NCBI RefSeq assembly: GCF_036669915.1
Contig: NC_089319.1
Location: 6,279,078 to 6,343,077 of the forward strand
Reading direction: 5' to 3'
From: Pocillopora verrucosa
Lineage: Eukaryota > Cnidaria > Anthozoa > Scleractinia > Pocilloporidae
DNA length: 64,000 nucleotides
Every line of letters begins with the position of its first letter. Positions within the stretch are counted from its first letter, which is position 1. Shown one piece after another: positions 11,138 to 21,849 of the stretch. Position numbers and translations under genes: made by a program. The notes under the pieces were generated by a model. It had not been told where the DNA came from. It made no database searches and saw nothing but the letters and a program-made list of their open reading frames with translations.

Positions 11138-11956
11138 GTTATCCATACCGCGGATGTCCTTCGAGAAAAAATTCGTACGCGAGCTAGTCTCACTAACATC
11201 CTAGCAAACTATATATCAGAGAAAAGTATAATAACTTCAGTTTACGATTAAGATTTAATTTAAGCGCCTTTTCTTTTAAGGAAGACACAGGAAGTGTCAA
11301 GAGCCGGTAAGGCGTGAAACGACCGAAGGTTCTTTTATTGAATTTATCGGGTATCGGATGCCGCAGCACGAGCAAAATGGCTGCACAGTCTCATTCACAA
11401 GGCACTAATCAACAAAAGTGTGTCAGGCTTTTTTTGATATTCTGATTTGTTGTCTAGATATCGGCACCTTAAGTTGGAGGGTAAACTGGAAAATCAGGAA
11501 TCCGGAATTCCGGCGGAATTCCGCCGTAATTTCGCCGGAATTTTTCAACGTCCGTTTTTTTTAAATTCAAAATGACTCCGATGATTTTCCGAAGAGTGTA
11601 CGAGCTCCGAATATACTCCGAAGATTAACCGAAGATTATACGATGGTTTCCAAAGTTACCCGGAGAGCCCCGAATTTTTGAAGGCTTGCTTTTTCAATTC
11701 TTTTTTTTTCTTCTATCAAGATTTTTCTGAGGAGTGTACGAGCTACGAATATATACACCAAGGATTAACCGAAAATTATCCGAGGGTTTCCGAAGTTACC
11801 CGGAGATTACCGAGGAACAATCGAACCCCCGGCTTCATCTATTTTTCACTTATTTTTCTATTTTATCTTTTGTTTATTTTTAATTATTAACATCTATTTT
11901 TAACGGCCGTTAAACTAAATAATAAACAGCAAATCATTCGTCAAATTATGGGTTAA
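11138..11956. other. Spacer with a direct repeat and palindromes
   Basis: No gene is seen. A near-perfect palindromic stretch around 11500-11545 is built from GGAATTCCGGCGGAATTCC. Two diverged copies of a ~88 bp unit lie at 11584-11672 and 11728-11815, each with GTGTACGAGCT, GATTAACCGAA and GTTACCCGGAGA. These resemble repeat-derived sequence of unknown type. Confidence 0.55.
11584..11815 (+). repeat. Direct repeat of ~88 bp, two diverged units
   Basis: Unit 1 (11584-11672) and unit 2 (11728-11815) share AGTGTACGAGCT, CGAATATA, GATTAACCGAA and AAGTTACCCGGAGA in the same order, separated by a T-rich link. Internal CCGAAGATTA words repeat within each unit. Confidence 0.65.
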
Positions 11957-12366
11957 GGCGGGGGTAAACCTGAAATTCGCTCAAAAACTGAGTTTTTTGT
12001 TTTCCTCGGAATTTGCAGCTTTGGGTATTCAACTTCGCTATGGAAAAATAATTTTCTACTTATTTTCACTATTTTTGCCTTTTTGAGCGATTTCAAAATT
12101 CCCGCTCTGGCTAATGGTGTGGTTACCATGGCAACGAGAAGAGCATTTTTTGGATTTTTCAGTTGTTTATGATGTGTTATTCTGGCAACCAAGCTCCCAA
12201 ACGGGCAGGATTTAACGAGATACTTTATGTAGTCTTATCTGAAGGGTTTTCTAGGGTCAAACCCATTATGGGATAGATTTAGAGGCAGTTTTGGTCGAAT
12301 GTGACACTCGGTGTACTCGGAGCAATCAAAGGAAAAGTTATAATCAAAGGAAAAGTTATATCGAAA

Positions 12367-12716
12367 ATGGTCGGAAAGAAAAGTAGATCTGTCTACAGGA
12401 AGAAAAGAAAGAGAAGTTTTTCTGGAAGGCGAAAACAGAAACAAGAGTCTGAAGAAACAGCTCCCGATGTTGACGAAATCGCCGCCTCAACTCCGAGCAC
12501 TTCGCTGGATGAAAATCAGCTCTCCGACTCGGACTCTAAGGAAACCGTTGGTTCCTCCAGAAAGAAAATGAAATATGCCCCTCCTTTTAGACAGCTCTGA
12601 TGAAGAGTTTACCTTCAATACCGAGGAAAGCGAGGGATTAAGATTAATAAATGAGAAAAATTTACCACGGCCGTCTCAAAGGCACACGTGTGTGAGAAAG
12701 GTAAGAGATTTTTTTA
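12367..12716 (+). pseudogene. N-terminal fragment of a Kolobok transposase
   Basis: A Lys/Arg-rich start (KKSRSVYRKKRKRSFSGRRK) is followed by an acidic Ser-rich linker (STSLDENQLSDSDSKE). Near 12570-12600 the likely frame changes to one reading LLLDSSDEEFTFNTEESEG, so there is at least one frameshift. A plausible splice donor (AAAGGTAAGAG) follows at about 12700. The nuclear-localisation-like start and position between matching TIRs support a transposase origin. The family call is inferred. Confidence 0.5.
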
Positions 12717-13111
12717 AATCTATGTCTTTCTCTGTTCTCGATTATGACTTATTTCCCATATCATATCGACCCATAGTTCCAGTTTTTCCCTGCTAAATAC
12801 ACTGATTTATCTATTAAATCTTGGATTGGGTAAGAGAAAGATTTTTAGGTATTGTGCATATACACTGTAAACAAAAAATTATGGGGAAAAATCTCAGAAT
12901 GTGTATTTCTGACTTGAGGTCTTTACTTTGCTTATAACAAAATTGCCCGATTTATGTTACAATTTTCACTTGATTTGTCTTTAGGCACCTTAACTCTTGA
13001 GGAAGATAAAAGTGCAAGAGTGGGGGTTACAGTTTTCCCTTCAGTGTAGTTCCTGTGAGGAATCCAGTCCACTTCCACCATCCAGTGGTGTGACCCAGTT
13101 AGGGAAATCAT

Positions 13112-13351
13112 ATGACATTAACCGCCGAGTCTTTTAGTAGGCTAAAAATCATGGAGAGGCTTTGTATCCCTGGTGGTGTTTGTACAAGAGTGGCAACACA
13201 TGCAAAAGACAGTAAAAGATTGGTTAAGTCCAATTTGCAGGTTATGCAGAAGGAAAAGAGATGGCGTCAAGGGAAGCGACTTCTGAGGACTCATCGAGAG
13301 GAAGCCCTTCAAGAAGCTGAAGGAGTTACTTATGAACCAGGAGGCTTTTAA
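13112..13351 (+). pseudogene. C-terminal fragment of a Kolobok transposase
   Basis: An open frame of 79 codons, strongly basic (KEKRWRQGKRLLRTHREEA) and ending EGVTYEPGGF before a stop. Basic tails ending in a YxxGxF-like motif are, as I recall, usual for Mutator-like-domain transposases in corals. Upstream codons in this frame hold stops, so it is a remnant. Confidence 0.45.
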
Positions 13352-13987
13352 ATTACTTTTAGATACTCCTGTGGACAAAATATGGACACTTGGGCCACTA
13401 TAGTGGTTACATATTGTAAAAAATTAAGTTTGATTGCTATCTGTAAGTTTAAAGGCTATTTTCTCATTACGCAAAATTTTGTCTTCAAGAAAAGATATCT
13501 TGACAACAATTTATCCAATTGATCTGAAATTTTCAGCATTTGTTCCTTTTGATAAGTTTTGTGTCATAAGCAGAGCAATTTTCCATATGATGTATGTACT
13601 TAAAGTTATGAAGTGAAACACCCCTCTGATTTTCCATGTCAAATTTAATTGATCATCATTTAAAATGTTTTCAACATATTAGAAATCCCTCTGCTTATAA
13701 CAATAAGCAACATGTCTTCTTTGAATTGATACTAAAAACATTATTTTTTATTAATTCCAGAAGGAGTTATCTTTTCTTAAGTAACCCCTGGTAGAACCCT
13801 GCAGGTGGCTCAATTAAACGAGTGGTATCCTATTACAATAGACATGTTGAGTCTGAAATATTTTTTTTCATGATCTTCAAGTCATAAGCTTTCCAGGGAT
13901 ATATAGTTTGCCTAAGTTTTGAAGTAAGTCCTAGCTGTGAAAAATGAGTGAAAAATGGGCATTTTTTCAGGTTTACCCCCGCCTTAA

Positions 13988-15194
13988 CATGGTCAGCGTC
14001 CCTTTAATCGAGATCTCGATTATTCATCAAAACCGTACAAGGAAAATATAGCAAAGCCTAAGTCAATCTGCCATTTACTCAATTACAATTCCGGGAAAGC
14101 ACTTCTTAACGAAAGCGATAAGCTCTTCCGTTAGAGACGGGCCTTCCTCAGTCCTCCACAACAGACCTTGCAAGTGGCCTGCTTGGAACCAGGGACGACG
14201 TGTGCACAGACACGCTATGTTAATATGGTAGTACCTTCTTTGTGCTCTTCCTAACTTCCAACATTTGGTGCAATCTAGGTACAGATTTGGATTCCAGTCC
14301 ACCTCTAAACGTCCAATGACTGCTATGCTGTCAACAGATTGAGAGTCTTTTTGAAAAAACGAAAAAGCGAGAAGAGACAAAAACGGGGGTTTCCCTTAAT
14401 TTGAAGGCACCGAAGGGAAAAATCCCATTCCTCTTGACCTGTTCATTGTCTGAAAAAGCAAAAGTAAAACCTCTTTGGACTTCTAAGACGCAGTCTTCCT
14501 CGGGGCTTTCCCATTCATTCCAAAAATACAAAAAGCTGCTGTTAGCACTTTTTGCATCATTTTTGCACTGTCACGAGACACACAAGGATGACTCTTGTTA
14601 TTTCACTCTGCAAGACGTGATTGTCGATGAGCAATGTCTTTCTCTAGCTATTTGGAAACTAGGCTGTTAATCACCGAGAAAATTTTGAGAATTGAAGTTT
14701 GCGAGACATACGTGACTCATCATCTGATGCGACTGTCTGGTGACATCACTTCTCTCTTGAAATAAGATATGAATGATGATTCAATTTTTGTTCCCCGCGC
14801 TTGTGCTAGGGATTGAGGATATTCATAAATCATCTTACCAGAAAAGAAGAGAAAACCGTACAGAAATATTTCTTGCCTTTTTGAGTTGTAAGAGCGACGA
14901 ACTGAAAGAAGAGAAAGGTTATCGAGGACAGTGTTAAATTTTTCCGACGGGTTAGACACTGTTCAGTCGTAAGAAGAGAAAAAATTAATAAAATTAATCT
15001 CCTTATATAATTTGTCAGCTGCTTGGAGCGATTACCTGTTGTAGGATATCAATTGCATCATAACATTTAACACGGCTTTGCAGTTGTCTCTTTCTCTTTG
15101 ACCGGAGAGAAAAAAAAATAGACGTCTTCTAACTGTTGCCTTAACACATTGTGTGAGATAAGGCCCTGAGAGATACTGAGAGCAGACCAAAGAG
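13988..15194. other. Spacer with one unassigned - strand reading frame
   Basis: A - strand frame at 14075-14380 reads protein-like (below). The rest, including 14680-15194, shows AT-rich sequence with no supported gene. The last ~100 bases are the presumed 5' leader of BTB locus 4. Confidence 0.4.
14075..14380 (-). other. Unassigned protein-like fragment, probably a gene or transposon remnant
   Basis: The frame encodes about 100 residues with a Cys pair (YLDCTKCWKLGRAQRRYYH), then ACLCTRRPWFQAGHLQGLLW, ending with a plausible C-terminus (FVKKCFPGIVIE). Sequence further upstream on the - strand, toward 14640, also reads protein-like but is broken by stops. I do not recognise the family. The Cys and Trp content and the regular C-terminus argue against chance. 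It sits just outside the Kolobok element. Confidence 0.3.
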
Positions 15195-16577
15195 ATGCCT
15201 ATGGAAGAAATCTGGCAGACGAAACTTCCAACTCTTGTTGATAGAACCACTTCTATTTTCAACAGTGAGTTACTGAGCGATGTAAAATTTGTCGTTCCGG
15301 TGTCGACTGCGGAAAGTGAAAGTAAGAAAGTGATCCCAGCTCACAAGTTTGTTCTTGCCATCAGTAGTCCTGTGTTCTTTGCCATGTTCTATGGTCAAAT
15401 GGCGGAAACTAAAGACTCTGTTGAACTGCCTGACTGTGAGTACGAGAGTCTGTTGGAGTTGTTCCGTTTCTTGTACAGCGACAAAGTGAATTTAAGCGGA
15501 AGTAATGTGATGCAAGTGTTGTACTTGGCGAATAAATACATGGTGCCTTCACTCTTTGACAAGTGCACAGAATACCTTTGCAACAACTTGACAACATCCA
15601 ACGTGTTTTGTATCCTGACACATGCTCAGAAATTTGGCGGTAAATCTTTAGAAGATCGATGCTGGGAGGTGATTGAGCGGCGAACCGAAGAAGCTGTGAT
15701 GTCAGACGAATTTGTTACAGTTAAGCGATCTGTTGTTGAATCTGTTGTCAAGAGAGAAGTATTAAATGTGAAAGAGGTGGAACTGTTCAAAGCTGTTGAT
15801 CGCTGGGCCACAAAGGTGTGTGAAAAGGAAATTCCAATAGCCTCCAATGATGGAGAAAGAAAGAGACGAATTCTTGGAGATGAGATCGTTAAAGCAATAC
15901 GGTTTCCACTGATGTCGGAAGAGGTGTTTATGTCTGAGGTGCCTAATTCTCACATCCTTACTCCTTATGAGGTTGAAGACATGATAAAGCATTACAGAGG
16001 GGTTCTTCAGTCACCTTTGCCGTTTAAGAAAGGCGCGAGGGGTAAAATTGACTACATCCGTTGTAACCGATTTCAAAAGTTTAATGCTCCGTGCAGTGGA
16101 AGCGATGGTTGGTTAGGTGCCGGGTATTACAGTGTTACAGTCCCAAGCTCCGGTGGTTCTTGGTCTTACAATGGTGCAGCGGCTGACAGTGTCAATTTTA
16201 CAGTCAACAAGCCAATCATGTTACACGGAGTTCAACACTTCGGTTCTGTAGGTGGCAACTACACGGTTTCCACTGAAGTTAAAGATACCACCCACAACTC
16301 TTGTCTTGGAAAAGAATCAGGAACTTACACCTCAGAAAAGGAAGACAGGAACAATTATTATGGCTTTGATGTATTGTTTGATCGTCCAGTTTCGCTGGAA
16401 GCAAACAAACAGTACACCTTAATGTCTGTTATCGAGGGTCCTTTGTCATGGTATGGAGCGGAAGGACAAATGTCCGCTGAGTCAGGAGGGGTGCAATTCA
16501 GTTTCAGTGATTCAGACGATGATTCTAACAGCACCTCGGTTACAAACGGCCAGTTTCCAGTCATTATTTTCAATTAA
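15195..16577 (+). CDS. BTB-BACK-PHR protein (BTBD6-like), locus 4, intact
   Basis: A 460-residue single-exon frame. BTB lies at about 22-125 (ELLSDVKFVV, AHKFVLAISSPVFFAMFYG), BACK at about 130-240 (LEDRCWEVIE, SVVESVVKREVLNV, ELFKAVDRWA) and PHR at about 285-459 (CNRFQKF, NKPIMLHGVQHFGS, YGFDVLFDRPVSLE, GQFPVIIFN). BTBD1/2/3/6 proteins bind cullin-3 through BTB-BACK and present substrates through PHR; that role is inferred here. The length matches the family without the N-terminal extension of vertebrate forms. The ATG is the first in frame and precedes the conserved WQTKLPTL. Compared with locus 6 it has a longer linker (GYYSVTVPSSGGSWSYN) at the start of PHR. No intron is visible, suggesting descent from a retrocopy. 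Confidence 0.93.
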   Translation: MPMEEIWQTKLPTLVDRTTSIFNSELLSDVKFVVPVSTAESESKKVIPAHKFVLAISSPVFFAMFYGQMAETKDSVELPDCEYESLLELFRFLYSDKVNLSGSNVMQVLYLANKYMVPSLFDKCTEYLCNNLTTSNVFCILTHAQKFGGKSLEDRCWEVIERRTEEAVMSDEFVTVKRSVVESVVKREVLNVKEVELFKAVDRWATKVCEKEIPIASNDGERKRRILGDEIVKAIRFPLMSEEVFMSEVPNSHILTPYEVEDMIKHYRGVLQSPLPFKKGARGKIDYIRCNRFQKFNAPCSGSDGWLGAGYYSVTVPSSGGSWSYNGAAADSVNFTVNKPIMLHGVQHFGSVGGNYTVSTEVKDTTHNSCLGKESGTYTSEKEDRNNYYGFDVLFDRPVSLEANKQYTLMSVIEGPLSWYGAEGQMSAESGGVQFSFSDSDDDSNSTSVTNGQFPVIIFN

Positions 16578-17384
16578 TTTCTGGGTACACTACTAAGTGG
16601 TTTCTCTCGTTTTACTCCTTAAGTTTTTCCTTGTCAAAAAAAGACTTCAATTGAAGGTACGTCTACTACGGATGAAAGAAGTTGTAAGAAATTATCAACT
16701 GGCAATTAAAAGAAAGCTAAATGAATTTCGAATTTGGTCCATTAGTTTTTCTTAGTTTAAAATTTTTCTAACGTTCGTATGCGTAAAAAGGCACCAAATA
16801 GGTCGTTTGATTCTGGCCCCTTTGATTCCATCATCAGAAAAATAGCAGAGTGGCAAAGTTTAGTTCAAGGCGTTTGTGACGAAGTTTTCATGTTTTTATC
16901 GGTACAATTTCTTGTTGATTGTTACAATTCAATTTAGCTCTGTAGGCAAGTCGAGGCGTTATGACCAGGAGCAATGACTTTCAAGGATTTATAAAGTTAA
17001 GAATTTCTCCAAGGTTTTCATACTGGCAGACATAAACTACGGTATTAAACAAGGATTTTCAGCCCTGAAATCGTGATGTTAGGCTCTAGTTGAGTAAATT
17101 TTAGGTGAAAGAACTCTTGAAAGACAACAGACTTGTATTAAATGTCGATTTTCAATAAAAGTGAAAACATTTCATTTTTCAAGATGTCTTCTTTCACAGA
17201 GTACATTCCAGAAACCTCAGAGTACTCCTCCCCGAAAAGCCTGGTCTCAGTGTGAACTGTTATATGTATCATTAGGAACCTACACTCATTAATTCAGCGG
17301 GCGGATACATATTTTCTACAAAAAGAGTAGGAGGAAAGAAATTACTGTCATTGAAGAGAATTGAAAGCGGCACCTTAGTAGGCG
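16578..17384. other. Spacer between BTB loci 4 and 5
   Basis: AT-rich 3' flank of locus 4 and 5' flank of locus 5. A possible polyadenylation signal, CAATAAAAG, occurs near 17153. Nothing else is recognised. Confidence 0.4.
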
Positions 17385-18662
17385 ATGGCTACAGAAGAAA
17401 CTGGCATCGCCTTTACGGTAAGCCGAGCCTCGTTTATTTTCAACCACAAGGTACTGAGCGATATGAAGGTTGTTGTTCCAGTATCGAATAACGGAAGTGA
17501 AAGTAAGGTGATCTCAGCTCACAAATTTGTTCTTGCAATCAGTAGTCCTCTGTCTTCTGCCAGTTTTATGGTCAAATGGCGGAGACTTAAGACTCTATTG
17601 AACTTGCCTAACTGTGAGTACGAGAGTCTGTTGGAGTTTTTTTTCGTTACATTTACAGCGACACTGTCGTTGGAGTGAAATTAAGTGGAAGCAATATGAT
17701 GCAAGTTCATTACCTGGCGAAAAAATTGACACCTTTGCTGGCTGAGAAATGCTCTGAATACCTGAAATGGATCCTGACATCATCCGGCGCATTCATAATT
17801 CTACACTACGGACAGAAATTTGAAGATTAACGTTTGGAAGGTCGATGTTGGGAAGTACTGAACTGTTCTGTTCGCAGGGCCACAAAAGAATGCGAAAGGC
17901 AAAGTAGATCTTCTGATGGAGAAGCGAAAAGACGAATTCACGGGGACGAAATTGTGAAACCAATACGGTTACCAATGATGTCGCAAAGGAGTTTACTTCT
18001 GCTGTCTTAAATTCTCTTTTACCGACTGATGAAGAGTTGAGCATCGTTATGAAATACTACAGCGATTAATTCACGTCTCCTCTACCATTCTGAGACATCC
18101 CAAGGCGTAAGAAGAAACACCCAACCGCTCAGACGTTCCTGGTTGTACGAGGAAATCTCTAAAGGGCAACTGCGTGGACTTCCATAGGTGTACTGAGGAG
18201 TTCTTAGAGGAAACCCGCTCTATTATATTAACTATTCCAGTCTTCTAAATATGTTTAGGGGTTATTCTGGCTTCAATTCTCAGTCGAAAAACCCATCACG
18301 TTACTTGTAGTTCAGCACTTTGGCTCGGAAGATGTGAAGAGAAAATGGTATCTACAGAGGTTAGAGATACAACAAACAACGCATCGGTTGCACATCAATC
18401 TGAAACATACCCTTCAGGAATGGACGACATTGAGAATTATTACGGTTTTCATGTATCGTTTGATTGTCCTGTTTATTTGGAGACACATAAACAGTACAAG
18501 GTGCAGTCGATTGTCGACGATCCTATCTCATGGAGCGGAAAACAAGGACAGACATTTGTGGAATCCGAAGGGGTGCGATTCACTTTCAGTGATGCAGAAG
18601 ATGTTAAAGCTGATGACACTTCCGTAGTGCACAGCTTATTTCCAGCTTTTCTCTTGTCTTAA
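17385..18662 (+). pseudogene. BTB-BACK-PHR locus 5, heavily broken
   Basis: It starts MATEETGIAFTVSRASFIFN. The BTB frame is lost at the FFAMFYG motif near 17550 and the first frame ends at 17678. BTB-BACK sequence goes on in other frames (MMQVHYLAKK, KFED then a stop). About 100 bp of BACK between CWEVL and RRATKECERQ are missing. The second half of the PHR (18345-18662, VSTEVRDTTNN, YYGFHVSFDCPVYLE) is open to the normal stop. There are at least five disablements, so it is an older pseudogene than loci 1 and 8. Confidence 0.9.
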
Positions 18663-19619
18663 TAATATCACGAGTTCGGAAGATGCTTCAGCGGACGATA
18701 CTCATTCTTATCAAGACCTCGCGCGCTGATTTTCCCAACAGGTACCAGGGGCAAATAAATAACTCGTCTTTTCCAGCTTGAAACAAGTAACACTATTATC
18801 ATGTTTGGTTTACATTAAACAGATCAAAACAAGGAGGTTGTTTCTTCACCTATCATCATCATTTGTATCACTTGTCTGTTTGATCAACTCGCAAAATGTC
18901 TTCCAATCAATAACACTATCTCTATCTATGTCAATCTAAAACCTTATCTTCAAAATTCCCGTCTTCTTCCTTTTCACATATCATTTAGGTCACAAACTCA
19001 TATTAAATTTATTCATCAAGCAAGCATGTATCGTCGTCTTTTATGTTGATCGGGTTTAACGCATGGTTGCGTCGGCGTCGAGGGACCAATTTGGGAAAAT
19101 AATTGGAAGCACGAAATTTCTTGCTAATTTACATTTTACTTTAATTTGCTTTTTATCCTGAAGTGCGCAGTTGATTTTTTAGTTTGCCGACCTTCCTAGT
19201 TGTTGTTTAGTCAAATGATGCTTGACAAGACGATTGGATTCTAAAAGAATACCACTTAGTTGAGAAGTACATGCGTACCACGGGAATTAACAGCTTTTAA
19301 AATTCCTTTTGTCTTAAATAGAACAATTGCAAACTTGTGGTGACGATTGCTGTTTGAGCACATCATAGCCAGGCTGCAAGCAAGCCCTTTACCTCCTAAC
19401 TAGCGCTTCGGTACGAACCTTCTTTGCCCAAGACGAGCCGACGAGAGGTGTACAATGGGGATTCAAAATGACAGGTCCTGTCATTTTTCACCAATCAGAA
19501 TTTGTTTCTTTTGTTTCTTTTGTTTCTCGCACTTTTTTAATTCAAGCAGCTGTTGTTTCCAATAGACCTTATTGAAGAGTATTACTTAAGTACATGTGTA
19601 AGCGCGGTGAAAGAAGAGC
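18663..19619. other. Spacer between BTB loci 5 and 6
   Basis: AT-rich with no supported gene or named repeat. A short TTTGTTTCTTTTGTTTC run lies near 19503-19527. The last bases before 19620 are the presumed 5' leader of locus 6. Confidence 0.4.
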
Positions 19620-20927
19620 ATGGAAGTAGGCTGGCAGACGAAGCTACAAGGTCTCGTAGAAAGAACCGCGTTTATTTTCAACAACGAGTTACTCAGCGAT
19701 GTAAAATTTGTCGTCCCATTTTCGCCTAGTAAAATTGAATTACGTACGAAGGTAATCCCAGCTCACAAGTTTGTGCTCGCAGTCAGTAGTCCCGTGTTCT
19801 TTGCCATGTTCTATGGTCGAATGGCAGAGACTAAAGACTCTATTGAACTGACTGACTGTGACTACGAGAGTCTGTTGGAGTTGTTCCGTTTCTTGTACAG
19901 CGACAAAGTGAATTTAAGGGAAAGTAATGTGATGCAAGTGTTGTATCTGGCAAACAAATACATGGTGCCTTCACTCGCCGAGAAATGTTCAGAATATCTC
20001 CGAGACAGTTTGACAGCATCAAACGCGTTCAGTATTCTGACGCTCGCTCATAAATTTGAAGATAAAAATTTGGAGTATCGATGCTGGAAAGTTATTGAGA
20101 AGCAGACAGAAAAAACTGTGAGAGGAGACGAATTTGTTACAGTTGAGCGATCTGTAGTTGAATCTGTTGTGAAGAAAGAAGTGTTGAATGTGACAGAAGT
20201 GGAACTGTTCAAAGCTGTTGATCGCTGGGCTACGAAAGAATGTGAAAGGCAAGGATTAACTGTTAATGGAGAGAGCAAAAGAAGAATTCTTGGAGAGGAG
20301 ATAATTCGAGCAATACGGTTTCCGTTGATGTCACTGAAGGAGTTTGAGTCAGTTGCGCTCGACTCTAATATTCTAACCATGGATGAGGTACGCGATATGA
20401 TGAACCATTTTAAGGGCGCTTTAAAATTACCTTTGCCATTTATGGACAGCGCCAGGATCCATTTCCGTTGTAACCGATTTCCAAAATTCAATGTACCGGC
20501 CGGAAGTGGCTGGTACCACAGTGGAGCGTACAGTGTAAATTTTACCATCAACAAGCCTTTAAAGCTTCTTGGAGTGGAACAGTTTGGCTCAGAAGATGGC
20601 GAGTATACCGTGTCTACTGAAGTTAAAGATACAGCGCACAACTCTTGTCTTGGAAAAGTATCAGGAACGTACACTTCAGTAAAGGACGATACGGACATCT
20701 ACTTTGGCTTCGATGTAATGTTCAATCGTCCAGTTTGTTTGGAGGGAAATAAACAGTACACGTTGGTGTCAGTTGTAAAGGGTCCTGTGTCATGGTACGG
20801 AGAAGAAGGACAATTGTCCGTTGAATCCGGAGGGGTGCAGTTCACCTTCAGTAAATGTACATTCAAGAATGATAACGGTCACAGCTCAGTGACTTCAGGC
20901 CAGTTTCCAGCTTTCATTTACAGCTAA
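19620..20927 (+). CDS. BTB-BACK-PHR protein (BTBD6-like), locus 6, intact
   Basis: A 435-residue intronless frame starting MEVGWQTKLQGLVERTAFIF. BTB is at about 18-120, BACK at about 125-235 (ELFKAVDRWATKECERQG) and PHR at about 275-434 (RCNRFPKFNVPAG, NKPLKLLGVEQFGSEDGEYT, YFGFDVMFNRPVCLE, GQFPAFIYS). The predicted role is a cytosolic cullin-3 adaptor that presents PHR-bound substrates, from the known biology of BTBD6 and relatives. It is the shortest intact copy; the PHR linker is compact. The loop between BTB strands (SPSKIELRTKVIPAHKF) differs from the neighbours' SESKKVIPAHKF, so it is an older branch. The downstream stop is followed by divergent sequence. Confidence 0.93.
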   Translation: MEVGWQTKLQGLVERTAFIFNNELLSDVKFVVPFSPSKIELRTKVIPAHKFVLAVSSPVFFAMFYGRMAETKDSIELTDCDYESLLELFRFLYSDKVNLRESNVMQVLYLANKYMVPSLAEKCSEYLRDSLTASNAFSILTLAHKFEDKNLEYRCWKVIEKQTEKTVRGDEFVTVERSVVESVVKKEVLNVTEVELFKAVDRWATKECERQGLTVNGESKRRILGEEIIRAIRFPLMSLKEFESVALDSNILTMDEVRDMMNHFKGALKLPLPFMDSARIHFRCNRFPKFNVPAGSGWYHSGAYSVNFTINKPLKLLGVEQFGSEDGEYTVSTEVKDTAHNSCLGKVSGTYTSVKDDTDIYFGFDVMFNRPVCLEGNKQYTLVSVVKGPVSWYGEEGQLSVESGGVQFTFSKCTFKNDNGHSSVTSGQFPAFIYS

Positions 20928-21849
20928 ATTTTGGTTACAGTACGTAACAGAATCACTATTTGGGGGACAGGTCGTTATTCGTGGCCGAGGGGGTGGGGTA
21001 GACGATTTGGGTGGATGAAGGATCTCGGGGGTTCACGTGGTTTCCAGGGGGATAAATAATGACCGGTCGCTTGAGTGTTTTCATATTTCACTCCGAAATT
21101 AGAGGTCTATGAGCCATGTGAACAGGATGGTGTCCTGGCGGTTTTAGGATACTAAATACTTGTGATGGGTAAAATAATTCACCTCTCAGAAAATTACACC
21201 TTGATATTCAGAACCAAATGAATCGCAAACCATATATAGTTTGCACAAATGTAAAGCTGCCCAATAAAATTAGATTTTCATAAGATGTAGCAATTTTCTA
21301 TTAAGTGTCGAAAGTAAGGCGTGATTGCTTTGGTTTTGATTCGCTACTCTTTAAGCTTCGTCCATAAAATTGGCGCTACTCTTGACCAATTGAATACAGA
21401 ATTGAAAGCAACTTAGCCTCCTGCGTTTCTCCTGCTCCTCTGGCACTATGCCACCACCCCACGCAGCAAACAGTGAGCTGTTCGTAAAAATTTCTCCCAC
21501 ACGTTGCGAAAACATATAAAGGATAATAAACATAATATACGTGGCCTCCATTTTGGCGAACGCTCTTATGTTTTATCCTTGGGCATTATCTGTTCCTCGA
21601 AGCTCACAGTTTCCTCGAGCATCCCTCTCAGAAAACTGTTCGCTTCTCAGAACAGACGTTCGCGAATATCCGTTCATATTTTCGCGCCAAATGGAGGCTA
21701 TTGTTTATCTATCGCTCTGACACAATGTGGCGTGACATGGAATATTTTCATTCAATCACATTGCATAAGCGGCCAATATTTGCAGTGAACATTGTTTACA
21801 TCGTCATAGTATATCTATTAGAAAAGCTAGACCTGATCGGAAAGTGACG
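20928..21849. other. Spacer between BTB loci 6 and 7
   Basis: A G-rich patch near 20960-21060 (GGGGGACAGG, GGGGGTTCACG) follows locus 6. The rest is AT-rich. An open frame around 21504-21788 has no protein-like features and is not called. Confidence 0.4.

Larger units (their letters stand above)
11957..13983 (+). mobile_element. Kolobok-type DNA transposon, internally deleted
   Basis: Both ends carry the 19-bp inverted repeat GGCGGGGGTAAACCTGAAA, and both are flanked directly by TTAA (11953-11956 and 13984-13987). A TTAA duplication is the mark of Kolobok and piggyBac elements. The interior keeps a basic, serine-rich N-terminal frame (12367-12600, MVGKKSRSVYRKKRKRSF) and a C-terminal frame ending YEPGGF (13112-13351). 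Those pieces resemble the ends of cnidarian Kolobok transposases with a Mutator-like domain, from memory and without a search. The catalytic middle is missing or unrecognisable, so the copy is non-autonomous. Confidence 0.75.

Noticed and set aside
15395-15601. Antisense frames across the BTB domains, repeated at every locus
   Set aside because: They are mirror images of the conserved BTB coding block and recur only because that block does.
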